DNA of 64,000 nt, from assembly GCA_963931925.1 (NCBI GenBank), contig OZ007575.1, forward strand, positions 39,762,846 to 39,826,845. The letters are read 5' to 3'. Positions 12,551 to 27,100 of the stretch are shown one piece after another. Numbering within the stretch: the stretch's first letter is position 1; every line of letters starts with the position of its first letter. The notes beneath the pieces were generated by a model. It saw only the letters and a program-made list of their open reading frames with translations. It searched no databases and was not told the DNA's origin. The DNA comes from Onchidella celtica. Lineage: Eukaryota; Mollusca; Gastropoda; Systellommatophora; Onchidiidae. Position numbers and translations under genes: made by a program.

Positions 12551-14934
12551 GAGGGAAAAATTATTTATCAGTTTTATTGAAAGATTGAGTTAACAAACAC
12601 AGTTTTCATTTGTGATTTATGAGTGTGAACAGCTTGTTCAAGATTTTCTAATTACGATAATGCAGACTTCTCTTCTTCACAACTTGAAAAATCAGGACTT
12701 TGTATTTCAACCATGCAAAACCATGTTGAGCCAACATCTGCCACTGAAATCACACTGTCTGAATCTACGATTACACAAAACATCAAATTGTGGTTGCCCT
12801 TCAGTGTTGAAACCTGAGACAGGCTTATGCTGTTTTTTTTCCACCTGTGATTATGTCCTTGCATATTTCCAGCATGTTACACATAAATGTTATTAACCTG
12901 AAAAACTACTGCAATGTTAGAAACAAAGAAAATATTTCTAGCTTTTGGGAAAACAAACTTGTGATTTCTGAAAGACAAGACTTTAGTTACAAAACAAAAT
13001 ACATGTAGCAGTTTATTATTTCAAAGCGAATGTCATTCAAGACTATAATAACATTAGTTGTATTAAGATAAATGCCTAAGCCAGAAATGAGGGATCTTGA
13101 AAAAATGAGAAAAGAACTCTTTTATATTCACATGCCAAGCAATTCTGATAACAGATTATGATGGGTACAACTTATTTACATGATCTATTAAGGATACAGA
13201 ATAATTTTTTTTTAAACCCAATTTGTTCTTTAAAAAGTGACACAGGCAATTTTAATTCCAAACTACATGACTCAGGAATTTATCTTATTAAAAGCAACTG
13301 ATGGTATGCTTGAAGAACTTCAGAGGAGGGTCGAGAACACATGTTGTAAACTTTGCTAAATAACCTATACAAGACCCACTTGCTACTATCAGTGTTCCTT
13401 GACTGATGATTAGCATCTGTAGCTAGTAAAAATATGCCACCAGCTACAACTTAGATCAGAACAAGCATCGATGAAGTTACGATTTAAGTACAAAACTTTG
13501 AGTTATTTACTATGAGGAATTCAGCATGTTGGGTTCATTTTCAAATTTGAAAACATATCAGTGAGGCATCTGATTTTATTATCACTGTTAAATGAAGAAC
13601 CTGTCCAAATTCATTTGACTCCACAGACATAGTGTGGGAATGTACAAAAAAGTTGGTACATGAAGTGTGTGTCAAGACTTAGAAAGTCTATTTCACATGC
13701 ATTATTGCCACTGTTTTCTTGTCTTTGCCAATGTATAATTCACAAGTATTGTCCAATCTCATAATCATCTCAACAGATTCACATTATTCAGAGCAGTTAT
13801 TCTTCAGATGTCACAGGTGTTCTGCCTAACAGCTTCTCAAAGTCACCTCAACTTTTGTTTTTCCATAACTGAAAAATTTTGACAGTCTTCCCTACAATCT
13901 AGGTTTGCAATTTCTTGATAAATTTGATTTGGACCAATGATCTCCATAAAGATAAAGACTAATAGGACATGAAAATTCATATCAGCATTCCCCTTGTAAG
14001 AGTATGCTTGAAATCAATCTCAAACACTGTTCCTGTGAATGCACTACTTCCATTCGTTTTTTAATGGGATACTGACTTTATGTTAATATATGTATTCCTA
14101 GGATTTTTTCCCTGTTTTCCTGATAAGACTTAGTATTTTCATGTGCCATGTGGCGAGAAAATAAAGGTAATAAACAAAAAATCTAATGACATGTAACTCT
14201 CAGGTCAATATGAAACATATTTCACAAAACAGGTTTTACCACATTCAGATCAAATGCATGCAGCTTTCCAGAAAATCTGCTAGGGCAGCAAAATATCTAA
14301 ACAAGGATGTAAACATTAAATCTGAGCTCATATATTTAGACAGCAACGACTGGAACAACATTTAACATTCCTTTCCTTTTGAGAGTACATCTGACATCAT
14401 TATTCAAGCTGCAAATAATCCTGCATACAGCATTAAATAAACTGCACTCAAGGCACAAGTTCCACTTTGGAAATAGAAAGAAATACATGTATTTAAGCCT
14501 GCACAACTGAATGCCCAGCTCTGCAGGTTCAAAACTCATTTCACCACTTACTGATCCCATGTGATACATGATGTTTATGAACTCAATCAGATCACAAATT
14601 TCAGACTGGATGCTGGCACTCCAAAACATACGTGTATGTGTTTCTTCACCATGCACATGACTGAAAAATCAGCTTTGCAAAGCCTGAGTAAAATGGCCTT
14701 GAATGCAGATTATGGTAATAAGACAAACTTGGAAGAAATATGGATTTCAAGGCATATGAAAGACAAAGTAGTAGAGAAAGATATAATCCACCACTTTTTC
14801 TTTTTTTTTTGAAATGCAGAAAGCCTAAAAAAGAAATATAGATCTACACTTTTTTTTTTTCAGTTTCACTCTATAATACAAATAACCAACAAAAACTCAA
14901 AAGAATTAAATCAACCTGTTCAAACTTTGAAACT
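12551..14934 (-). other. probable SLC13 3' UTR and flank
   Basis: This sequence lies directly downstream of the SLC13 stop codon and holds no coding exon. Complements of AATAAA (TTTATT) occur around 13572, 13012 and 12571, so several polyadenylation sites are possible. Which one is used cannot be told from sequence. Confidence 0.4.
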
Positions 14935-15126
14935 TTAACTGCTTACAGTATGATTCACTCCTAAAAACTGTGCAATGGGAACCTCATGCAGAGGATATGC
15001 TGTGGTCAGTCTTTTGTCCATTTCAGGTGGAAGCTGGTCCAGTTGAAGTATGGCAGAAATCCAGGTGTTGGTTGCAATATTGACAATCAGCACACACAGG
15101 ATATTTAAAACAACACCAGCTTTGGC
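14935..15126 (-). CDS. SLC13 exon 14 (last helix, stop)
   Basis: Encodes residues 527-589: [20 protein letters not shown], then TW and a short hydrophilic tail ending in TAA at 14935. This matches the last SLC13 helix ending NTW. Confidence 0.94.
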   Translation of the reverse strand, partial: AKAGVVLNILCVLIVNIATNTWISAILQLDQLPPEMDKRLTTAYPLHEVPIAQFLGVNHTVSS

Positions 15127-18100
15127 CTGAAAATAGCAAGGAGTTGAAATTTTTCTTCAACAACACTTTTTTTGGCCACCTAGTCAATTAATAACCATTA
15201 AAAAGCTATTCAGCATGCATTAAGCTCACTTCTCCAGATGAGATGAAATGCCAAATGAAACATAACTTGAAAACTCCTCATACTATAGTATTTTATTTAT
15301 TTACTACAGTATCTGCGAAAACAAAAGGAAACAACATTTTGCCATGTATGCATTTTGTCTGCCCATTTCATTTTTCTCATAAATATGTATGATAATATGA
15401 ATCATTTGATGAAATGATAAACCTTTTCTCAACACAAGACCATTACAAAATGGTATCATAGTTGTCAATTTCTTTTCCCCCCAGGAACGATCCTATGTAT
15501 GGGGAAGGGCCTGCCAATTTTAGATCTACATCTCGGGACAGCAAAATTTCACTCAACAAGTGACAGCCATCCTCCCCACATATATCATTTCTATTATATG
15601 AGGTCTGAGGTTAATGTCACATTCACTGATATGGAAACAAAAGGCAAAATCTCAAAACTGTCTAATAATCCCCACAAGGTGGATAAAATGCTGATACAAT
15701 GTTACATTACTGCTGAGAGGTCTGAACAGATATTACAAAATTTAAAAATCCATCAGCACCTCTGATGTTGAACCATATAATGGGCACTTCAATCATTTAT
15801 ATAAATTTTAATAGATTTCATTTCCAGACCTAAAACTCCTCAATTTTCAGATTCCACAACAAACACTATTGACAAAATATGGTTTTCAAGCATCATATTT
15901 AAAGATAGGCCATTTCACTTAAGAACAGGTGATTATAGAACATTTTGGTTTACATCATGCTGACAGCATGTAATGGATTTTTAAAAAATATCGTTTAAGA
16001 GCACACGTACCGCTTAACAAAGCACCTTCTCAAAATGTGGCAGTGTAGCTGCACGCCAGCCTTCAAATCATTCTTGGTCTGCCCATATGTAAGCTTAACC
16101 GATTGAGTTGATCAATTATTTGTGCTGGCAGGACTGGTAAATGCCAGGTGTGAACATAAACGTTGTGACACACATGAGGTGCAAGACTGCATGGCGATGA
16201 AATCTTTCCATAATCAAGACAAGGGGAACTAATCCATGAAACAAATTTTGAAGAGGGGAGAGAACATGATGCTTGATCAGCAGATAGCTTGTAGATAATG
16301 GAGGCCAATTTATCAAAGGGTACACGATGTTTTTCATCCTTCATTTGAGGGGTCGAGTTGAAGATGTATTATTAGATCATTTATTCTGCAGTCATTTCTT
16401 GCAGAAGTGATAAATGTGTTCTACTCCTCTGCCATCTCTTTCACGATCATATACAATGTAACACAGTAAAGATGTAGCAGACAAGTGTTGCTCTACTAAA
16501 AAGTTGGACACCATTGAAGCCACTGAGGGAGACTGTAGCAAGATGATAATTGAAATTGCTAGAGATTTCAATTTATCAAGATCTTGTGCAAGCAAGATTT
16601 GGAGATCGAGACAAAATTAGACAGAACGACATGCAACCTAAACCTGGCCGGAAATCTCCAAACAAAAAGCTCCTGATGTTGATGATGCTTGACAGGCATA
16701 ATTAACGCAGAAACTAGCACAGGATGGCCACATCATTTGACCTTGCCTGATAATGTCAGACCCAGCCTTGTAAACTAAGCACATTCTGCTAAGAGGAGTC
16801 AATAGCAGACATATAAAAATATTGTTTGCCATTCTGATCACGATTCTCTAGTACAATATTCATTCCATAATCATTTCGAGTTAAACTGTTATGTTCATAC
16901 CAAGCCCATCAATATGTTGAATGCAGGCAATAGTGGATGCAGTATGTCCATCATACTCACCATGTCCTTCACTTTGACATGACCAGTGGCAAAGACAATG
17001 GCATTTGGAGGGGTGGCCACAGGCAGTATGAATGCTAGAGAACAAGACAACACAGCAGGAAACAGAAGGTACAGTGGATGCACTTGAAGTGAAATAGCCT
17101 GTGAAAAAAGGATATGCCAGAATCTGAGAAATGGTCATGACTCTGAAAATCAAAGAAACTAAAGTGAAAAATGTTAGCAAATGGTAGGAGAGTTTTTATA
17201 AATGTTTATGCCTCCCAAATGAAACACAAGCATTCTCACTAATACGCAGCTTGAAAAAATTCACTGAACTGGTACAAATTAGCCTTCTTACTGAATCTTC
17301 CTGCCAGTTTAATATCACAGTGCCTTCTAAAAATGGTGTGACTATCATTCAGCAAACAAAGGCAGTGCCTCCAGTTTTCAAAGAGCTTGGAATAGCCATA
17401 AAGTTAAGTTATAGTAATTTTCTTTCAATAACGGTAGATGCAACATTCCAAATTACAAATGACTTAAAATCTTTGATCATTTGACAAATGAAGCAGAATG
17501 ACACAATGATGATGACAGTGTAAACCACAAGACATATCCAGGCTCACTCTGGCTGCTGATGAAAAATTAAAGTTTGGCAGTTGATATCATGTACACTGCT
17601 TTCCTTTCACTGATAATTCCACTACTACTCCCTGCATCTGAACATTGTCAGCACAAGACCATTAATGCTGATGCTTTGTTTTTTCTCTCAAATCACTACC
17701 CTACCATAGAAAAAACAAAACCAGTTTCTTTACCCATGCCAGTGAAAAGAATTTTGTAATTTGGAACATTAACAGTCCTTAGATTGACACAGTACACATT
17801 TTGACATCGAAATTTGCCAAAAAGACAGTCAAGTACATAATATTGCAGTAACAAGCACAAGACTCACCATTTCTGCTAGAATAGGGCCAAGAATACTAGC
17901 TGTGGCTGCATTGCTGGTAATCTCTGTCAAGAAGGATATTGTGAGAGAGAGAATCAGTACCATCATCCACGGCTCCATGTTTGAAAACAATGATGAGCGG
18001 GAGCCAATCCAATAAGATAGGCCAGACTCCTGAAAATGGACAATCATAACTGCAAGTCAATTAAATGCATAAATAAAATAAATTTTGTTCAGGTCTCTTT

Positions 18101-21100
18101 TTCAGGTGATTAAAATTTTCTTAGGCTACATCAAGAATACTGATGATTCTAAATGATGTAACACTTCAGTTAAGTGATGATTCTGCACAAGAAACATATT
18201 TGATATGGACAGGAAATAATCAACTTAACAGATGAAGGCAGGCAAAAATTAAACATATTAAAATATTTAATCACTAATTTCACATCAGGCTAATTGACAT
18301 TCCAAGAAATCTGCTTTTGAAGGCAAATATAAAAAAAAAAGAATGGGAAAAATGGCAGGAGGAAAGACAGCCAAAACAAGGCAGAGACCACCAAAGATAA
18401 GTGACAGAAGCAGGTACATGCAGGTATATAATCTGTACTCTTAACTCATTAATGTTTGAGTAATCATCCAATTTTAATTTTTGGAAAATGCTGTTTTCGT
18501 TAAAAGACTCTAGTCTGGGCCCTCTTATATCTGGGTGCTTAGGAGCAACTCAATCTGGGTTTTTGCAGCCTCTCCCTGTGTTCAAATTATCGCATTTACC
18601 ATCATGGATACTGGTAGAGACTGGACTCACCCAATTTTTTATGATAGGTTATGCCACAAAAATCTCAAAAGCTTGGAATAGAGTATGTGAAGAGGAGGTA
18701 GAAAACTGGCATTCGCCTTCACAAGAAGAAAGAACAGTGGTTTTCATGAACTCACTGAAGACATTTCCTGTTTTATCAACGGCATGCATCATGAATTTCG
18801 GTGGTCGGTTCCTGATTCCCAAAACGGATCAACTTTCAGAATTTTTTCCACCTACCGGTATATCATTCCCTTTGGAGTGTCGGGACTGGGAACAGGCCTT
18901 TGGGCCTTTTTTGTTTCATGTGAAGTTTCACAGATGTCAGGTTATAACTTTTTGAGTAATGGCATTAGAAGGGAGATCACCCACACTGGTCTTTCTTGGG
19001 CTGAAAACAACCACAGTGGCATCAAAACGAAAGTGTGAAAGGACCAGTGTCATTTTTATTTGAATGTAAGATGATTCTAGCATATCAGATGTTATGAATA
19101 TGTATCAGGAAGTAGATCTAGAGCTAGATCCCAACTGTGCACCACTGCAGAGATTTTTATTTCAGTCACCAAAAGTAATTATGATCTGAAAAAAAAACAG
19201 GGCAATTTTTAAAAAATCATAAATAAAATACATTTTTATTACTAATTTTTGAAAATTTCATACAGATTGGTTGACTTAAAGTCCCATAGTGATTTTTAAA
19301 AAAAAACCTCAAAATGGCCAGTCTCTGACAGTTGCGGAATGTCAAAAGACACTCAGTATGCAGTCTTCAGTGAGTTAATGCAACCACACCTCCTTTCACA
19401 CAATACAAGAGACTGTCAGGTTGATTCCTTTCTCTTTTTTCTTCAAAGTAATGTCTAGATCTTTACTCTGACCTTCGGCCATGGCATGGAGCCTGCCAGT
19501 GATGTAAAATATTTCGCAATATAGTTTCTAAAGGCCTTATTGCCTGGCCACCTGGTATTTGTTGGGTGGGTTCAGGCCAAGCAGAGGCCAGAGAAAGGTC
19601 ATAGAAAGTATCTTCAAATCTATACTCTTCTTCTTGCATAGATAACTGTGAAGTACACAACATGCCAGGATGATCCCGACCTGTAGAAATCCATCTGTTG
19701 AAATGACAATGTGTCACGAAACTCGTCCAATTGGTTGGTGCGAGAGGAATGCAGTCAGCTAGCTCAGGTCTGCAAGGGTTTTCCATACCCTGCAAATTTT
19801 CTAGTCGCCAAAATCACTGACTGATGGGCGCTTAAGCTAAGTGTATTGTCAAAAGCTGCCTCACCTGACAGACATTGGCCAAAGCATAACCTGCTCCCAG
19901 TAAACACCATGTGCCCCATGGAAAATGTTCCTGAACAGTTTTCCAATCCATCAATGGTGCAACAGTTCTTACGGCTGCTTTCTCTAATGGAGAATGAAAA
20001 ACATTTTATGACACATATGCTGAACAATATCACACATCAATTCGATACTAATGCAAAAAAAACAACACTTCATTTATGGAATTATTTCATCATTTCAAGG
20101 CACTATAAATAATGTGAAACATTTTTTTCTAACTGGAGTAGAACATTATGCCTTCCCATATCACATAATTTTGCACTTTTTACTGTCTCATACCGCATGT
20201 GCTTAGCAGTTTGATCAGTTCTGGGTGACAGCTTTCAGTAAGTTATCTCTAAACTCTAATGATTCCATGAATATTTAAACTATCTGTACCAGTAACTCAC
20301 AATATGTGTGGCGCTCCAGGAAAACTCATCGGATGATGCACAGGGCTGCTTTTGAGATACAGGCCTACAGTCACTTTTCTCAGTTTCTCCTCTTATTACA
20401 CCTGACACTTTAAATGGCCATATCTCAAAAACTATTTGAAATATTGACTTCATATAAAAAGCAAAATACACAGAAAATGTCCCTCTTTCATAATAGTTGT
20501 ATATCTCAAAATGTGAAATTTGACCCATGTGAAGGGTTTTCCTAGAGCACCACACATATGTAATAATGACAACCATTTTAATAGCGTATTGAGAAAATTA
20601 TTTTGGCAAGACAATTAAGCAAATTGTAGAAACTAAACACGTTCACTCATATTTTTCATCCAAGAGAATTCAAATTGTCATTTCACAATTTACAGAGAAA
20701 CTGATGTGTTACATTCATTTAAGGTTCTAAATTTTAAATAGCAGACAATGTCACAAACTACAAATAATAAATGCAATGTAATATACAGCTGAAGGCCAAT
20801 ATTTTCAAAAATCATGATTGATTAAACAACCTCTAAAGAAAAATAGTTTGTTCCAAGGATTAATAAAACCTGTTTATTTTGTTCAAAAGGATTCCAATCA
20901 CAAACTCCTTTTCCTGAAAATATTTAATAAGGAAATGCAAAGAGAGAAAGATCCCAGTGTGTAGGCCGGCAGACAGGGACATACTTCTCTTTAACAGGCT
21001 GCACAGTGGATAGCAAACTCATCACACAGTGACTCTTTGATTATGATCGCCAATACCTTTGTAAGCATGGAGTATCTTTTTTATTGAAGTTTCATTTAAA

Positions 21101-24100
21101 AATGCATTCCAGATTTCAACAAAAATTTGATGCCAGTCTAGAAATTTAGTAACACAATGTTTCCTTTTAAATCTCCATATTCCTAACTGAGACTCTCATC
21201 ATTTGTGCACATGCATGTGAACCTTCAATAATTTTATCTAACTCAACTGAGACATCAGTTATTTAAACTTTAAATTGGTAAGAGCACCAATGCTGATCTG
21301 GGATTACCTGGAAATACATATTGTCTTCTATGAGGGAAGTAATAAGATGCGTATTTGTGAATTACTTGTGGTTTTGTATCCTGGTTCATTTCTATTCCTT
21401 GCTGGTGCATTAAAAATTTTTAAGTCCTTTGATATTGTGAGTTTAAACATGCTGAATCTGCCATTTTGCCCCCCTACTTTGGGTAGTTTAAATGTTGTAC
21501 CCTCTGATTCACTTCCCAGACACACAAGGGGAGATAGGCTGGGAGACAGAGTTAAAGAACAATAATTATATCACAGACATTAAAATTGTGTGGTTAATTT
21601 GGGTACAATTTCAGGAAGCTGGTTACATTCCATTTTATCTTTCCACATTGTCACAATTTTTCAGAGAAGCACACCAAAAGAAGATCTAAGAGCTCTTAAA
21701 AATCACTCTAAATGGGTTAGCCTATTATCCTTCTTGCAAAGTTTGAAATACATTCAGAACTGACCACACTTCTCCCTGGCTGACAAGGATTTAGCAAGAT
21801 TCTGAAAACCTGTGGCTGTTGAGCCAGACAGTTTGGGTTAAATTTCATGTGCTTGAACCACAAAGTCGCATCTGCATATTGCACAGCAGATAGCACTCTG
21901 TAAAGCCATAATAACTGATGAACCCATTTTCACCTGGCAATTCATTTTTTTCCCCTCTCTCTCTCACAGTGGTTCATACGCTGCAGATTTGCAGCCGGTC
22001 ACTTGCAGTGATAGTATCTGTCTATTATCCACTGATATCTCTATGTTCTTCAAATGTTATTGGGATATTGCATTAGATTTATTATCAGTTTCTGTGAAGG
22101 ATAAATTGTACATATAAATGAATATTTCCTGAAATCTTCAAATGTCATACCTTGGCTCTCCGAATTTTTTCTGCAGCGGAAAACTTGAGGTGTTTCACAG
22201 GGAAAAATAAACAATGAAAGTATAACAAGAATACCAGGAGTTGAGTTCTTTACAAAGCTGCAAGAAAAAAGCATCAGGATCTCATTGAAGGCACCACAAC
22301 ACATTTTTCAAGTTAAAAGGAACATTTACAAATGACTGTTACTAGGTAGTCCAAACTGATTTTTACTTTTTATCATAACTCACCAGTTACTCTCTAATCT
22401 CATGGAGCTTGCTTTTTCAAGAATTTTAATGCCAAATTGATTATTCTGGCTTAAATGCTTTGAAAGTTATGGCATTTTCAAAAGTGAAAAAACACCCCAA
22501 ATTTGCTACCTTTTGCAAATTGCATGATAGTCCAACTTTTGACCACCCATAAAATAACAGTTCATTGAGTCACGGCATTGAAAATTCTCAGTTTCCAAGT
22601 CAAGGGGGTGTACATTATGCTCAATTTTTTTTTGAGGGGTACAAATATAATACAAACATTTCATTTTACTTTCTTTAATCATCAAACTTCGTCCAACGTC
22701 ACTTTTTTGTGAACTCTTACGGGGAGACAAAAATAATGTTGTTTGATTTAATTGAAAAGGAGGGCAACCATGTTCTGCCATTGACTTAGCACTGAGTGTA
22801 GGACAAAGCTGACGAAACCAAGCATTGGGTGGGTCTATAAACACAATCGGCGCTTCAAGCAGAAACATGCCTCATGTCTGACCTTGTCATACCCTTATAA
22901 TACACAGGCTGAGGTTCATTTGTGTCTAATTTTGATCCTGATCTACTTAAGTTTCCGCCAATTTCTTGGTTAACAAACTTTTCAACAGATGATTTTTAAA
23001 GGAATTTCAACTCAGAACACAATAAAAAATATATTGAATTAAACCTAATTTTTGAGAGAGTTTTTTTGCAAACACATGCACTACTTTGGCGCCATGCTCT
23101 GCGACCCTTATGTTATGAGGGGGTCAAATAAGTATGCATGGCTCAGGGTGAAAATGGCAAGACAAGGTGGTCTAGAGGCAAGGTGCTCGCCTCTCATGCC
23201 AAGGGTCCTGGGTTCTAAACCCGGCCGATGCAGGCATGTTTGGGATTTTTCTATTTTCGTGTCCCTGATCCTATTGGGGGGTAGAATCGAGTACCTAGTC
23301 TTCTCGGATAAGGATGAAAAAATGCGGAGGGCACATTACGCAATTGGCAATTGGAAATCGAAATGAGCAGGCCGTAAAGGCCACTGCCAGGGCAAAATCA
23401 ACTAAAATTCATTCCTACCACTTCCTCCCCCCCCCCCAAAAACCGCCAACCGGCGCTGCACTGTGGCGACGACATGCCTGCTCCAGTTGTAACTGGGTGC
23501 AATGACACAAAGGCAAATTTCCCAAATGGGATTAAAATACTTTACAAATACAAATACAAATACAAAATACAAATACAAATGTCTTGTTCAAGCAATAAAA
23601 ACACACAGCTACACACATTAAACAATACAAAACATAGTATATTTTGACATAGGAAGAATTGAAATTCATTTTGATGTAGGACGCATGCCATTTTACATAA
23701 ATACACAGCAGCAGTGGCTTGTAATGTTAGCCTGAAATTATGCCAAGATGAGATTTCGCCCCTTTAGCGGTGCAGTTTGGACTACCTACTGTTACTCATA
23801 TATATACAAACAACCATGTGAGAAAACAATCAAATTTAGAGAAATCACTGAAAGTTCTCAGATTGATATGACAAACATTCATGTTTGAGTTCAAATAAAA
23901 ATATAGCCTAATATCATTAGCCCAGTTCTTGCTGCTCACTATATATATAGTTATTGCTTTTGTTTTTCTTACCCGTCACAAAGTTTCAATCTTTTTTTTT
24001 TTTTTTTCAAAATGTTATGATTTTACTGTACAATCCAAAAATAATGTCTTTAACCCATTCTCTACGGAATATTTTACCCCGATTTGACGGAACTAATTTT

Positions 24101-27100
24101 TGCCTCGATGTATGATTTAAAAAGCTCATTTATAAGTTTTTATACCCGCATATTGTGTATGAAAATGTCTGCAACTGAATGAACAATACATATACATATC
24201 AAACAGTACGTTTTTGAAAATGTGATGGGGTAGGTGGGTGAAAGTGTTATGTAATGTTTTTTAAAGCTGTGTAAACAAACATGTAGATTTACTCACCAAG
24301 ACTTATATTCATAATTTATAAATACGATCTGCAAAATGTCCATAAAACCAACGTTTGTCCATTACATTTATCAAAAATAGTTTAGATCTAGACCTACTGT
24401 CACTCTCACTCGCCATAGCACGCTCTTTGTCAAAACTGTAAACACAACACCATATGCTGTCATCGCCTTTGCTGCCCTCAAGCACACATAAAGAAAACAA
24501 ACTTTAGTGTGAGAAACAGTCCCTAACATTTTAGAATAAGTTGGAATGGAGTTAGTACAAAGTTGCTTTGGAAATCATCGGTTAATGGAGCAACTTCACA
24601 CACCACAGACTGGTGTATCGGCAGTTATTATGCAACCACATAATGCAGTCTGCGTTGTATCGTAGTGAATGAGTTAATGAATAGTTGTGTGGGAGTGAAT
24701 CATACCCCTGCTTGAAAAAGTAGCTCCATCCAATCCCACCAGGGAACTTCATTGATAACCAAAGAGAAACAAGTACAAAGAAGTGTCCTATCACGGCTTT
24801 TTCTGCAAATCTGTCAAAGAATGGGATCAAGTCATTGCAAAATAATGAAAAGCCTATATTTACCACAAGAGAATCAGAGACAGCCAGACTTTAATCTTTT
24901 TTTTCACTTGTTCTCATAATTAACTCTGATATGTTTATTAGATAATCAATATGTTAAAGTTTCCTTCTTTGAATCTAGGAACATAACTTGGAGACAAATA
25001 CATAAAATTTTACAAATTTTTTTAATGAATGTCTTGAGACATTTCAAAACTTAAAGCATCCAACGATCTTAACTTGTTTTCATTCCACCTTTTTGATTGT
25101 CAGTATAAGACTGCCACTACTTACGAGAGAGGACCTAATTTTGCTAACTGGGACCTGATAACCTTTTGTGTGGCTGTTGTTTTCTCTTTATCTCCACAGT
25201 CAAATTTCACAAGTTCTCTGCAAGTAAAAATGATGTAAAATTAACCACAGCAAACAAAGCTTGCTCTATACCGTTCCTTCCTTCCTTACACAAGAGGATG
25301 TAAATCTTACTATGTAACGCCAATGATTTTATGTAGTAAACTGAAAAGAGCTATGACTTAAAATCACACATTTAGGGGTCCTAGGTTCAAGTGCTGAAAA
25401 AGTCATCTTCCCTGAAGACGAGTGACAATTACACTGGACACAGCTTTTAATCCTTCAGCTGACTGGAAAATGATAAAATGTTTTTACATCATTTCTGAAA
25501 GTAATACAAACTTGGAATTTTGTATTCACACCAATGCTATCAAGATTTTGTAAATATTAAATACAGCAATCCCAGAAATCCATCTTGGTGGCAAAGTTGT
25601 GGCAAACATGACTCTTGTGTAGTTCCAGTCAAACATTCTATAGCCTTTCCAAAGCCCTCCCAAAAAATTAAAACATCACTTGTACAGAAAAGACATATCA
25701 GCTGTCTAATTGTACCATGTGCATTTATTTCAATCTGATGCTGAAATTAAAATCCAACAATGCTCAACTGTCTGTACAAATACCATATTCACAATTAGAC
25801 TTACATAAGGACTTCTCAATTAATTGTACATATAGGCCTACCTATCACTTATATTGTAAAATCATGTGTTAATCCATATAGACATTAGCAAAGAAAAGTC
25901 TTGACCTACCTAAATCCAAAAAAGTGAAACACCAACCAAAACCAAGATACAATGAAGCATAAAGCAGAACCGGGAAGGCAACAAATGAACCAGTTCAGGA
26001 AGTTAACATTGGACTGCAAGCCATAAGCTTCAAATATCCTATAGTAAAAAAAAAACAAAGCTGTAAAACGTGTCAAAGAAAAGAAAAGAAAAACTGATTT
26101 AGTTTATCATTCACATATTAGCCTTTTCCGCACGCCTTTATATTACCCCCGATCCATATGCCCTGGGTAGTTTTGTAGACATAGTGCTGTATAAAGGAAA
26201 ATACGGGTTTTCGCTGAGCTGTATGTCCTGTGTAGTTTTGTAGACATACAATCCTTACAGTCAGACCATCCATTGTAACTAATCTTATTAGAGACATTTA
26301 GGGTGGCTTTTTCCTTGTATAGTTATTACACATTTGTGTTCAACTAGACACTAATACTTACGGGATAATTTTTTTTAATTGTCAGGTGTCATGGTGGTTT
26401 CTGATTATCCTACCACCATTACTGGCACCAACAGCAACATCAACTGTCATGAACATGCCATATGTATATTTCTCTTTCTTGCAGCCAAGCAACTATTGGG
26501 GCAATAATTGAAGATGATGAGAAAGGAAATGTAAGAAGGAAAAGAGTGTATGGATGGCTATATATGGCATTTTGAGAGCTGATCGTCTTGGTTAGGATGG
26601 AAATTTAGAGCAGTGAGTTTCTTATTTTGAAAAGGAGGTGGGTGGGTAAAATGTTTTATTTCCTTGTGTGGTTGTTATGATGGCCACGTTCTGTTTTTGG
26701 AAGACAGTTTCACAGTTCTAACTCTGTGGGGTTGTCACAAGTAACACCTCTTAGGCTCCTTATAAAGTCTGAGGTCAATCTGAATACTATGCTCCTGGGT
26801 TAGATTCACCTCTTCCTGTCTTTCAATATCATCCCCTTTCCCACGATAAGGTATTCCACAAAATGGATAGTTTGTTTTCGGATCACAGGCTTGCTGAAAG
26901 ACTTTTCGTTCATTGTTTACTGGGTTTTGAAGCTATATAGAGAAAAAAAAAAGGGGACCATCTTCACCTGAATGGAATAAGTTGTTCATCAATAGTGAGA
27001 CACCTTCCTTGCACATAAGGCACTGCCCCAGACATCTCTGAAGGTGCAGAATGCGTCTAGCATCCTGCGGCAGTACCGTTATCTTGAGATTTCAACATGT

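Noticed and set aside
18488..18955. 155-codon plus-strand open frame as a transposase or host exon
   Set aside because: Lies inside a TTAA-ended element and shows no piggyBac or other motif.
19463..19795. 110-codon minus frame as an additional SLC13 exon
   Set aside because: Exons 11 and 12 join directly in phase and this frame has no family sequence.
23161..23235. Functional tRNA gene
   Set aside because: A and B boxes are present but acceptor stem pairing is poor and the sequence continues into a SINE body.
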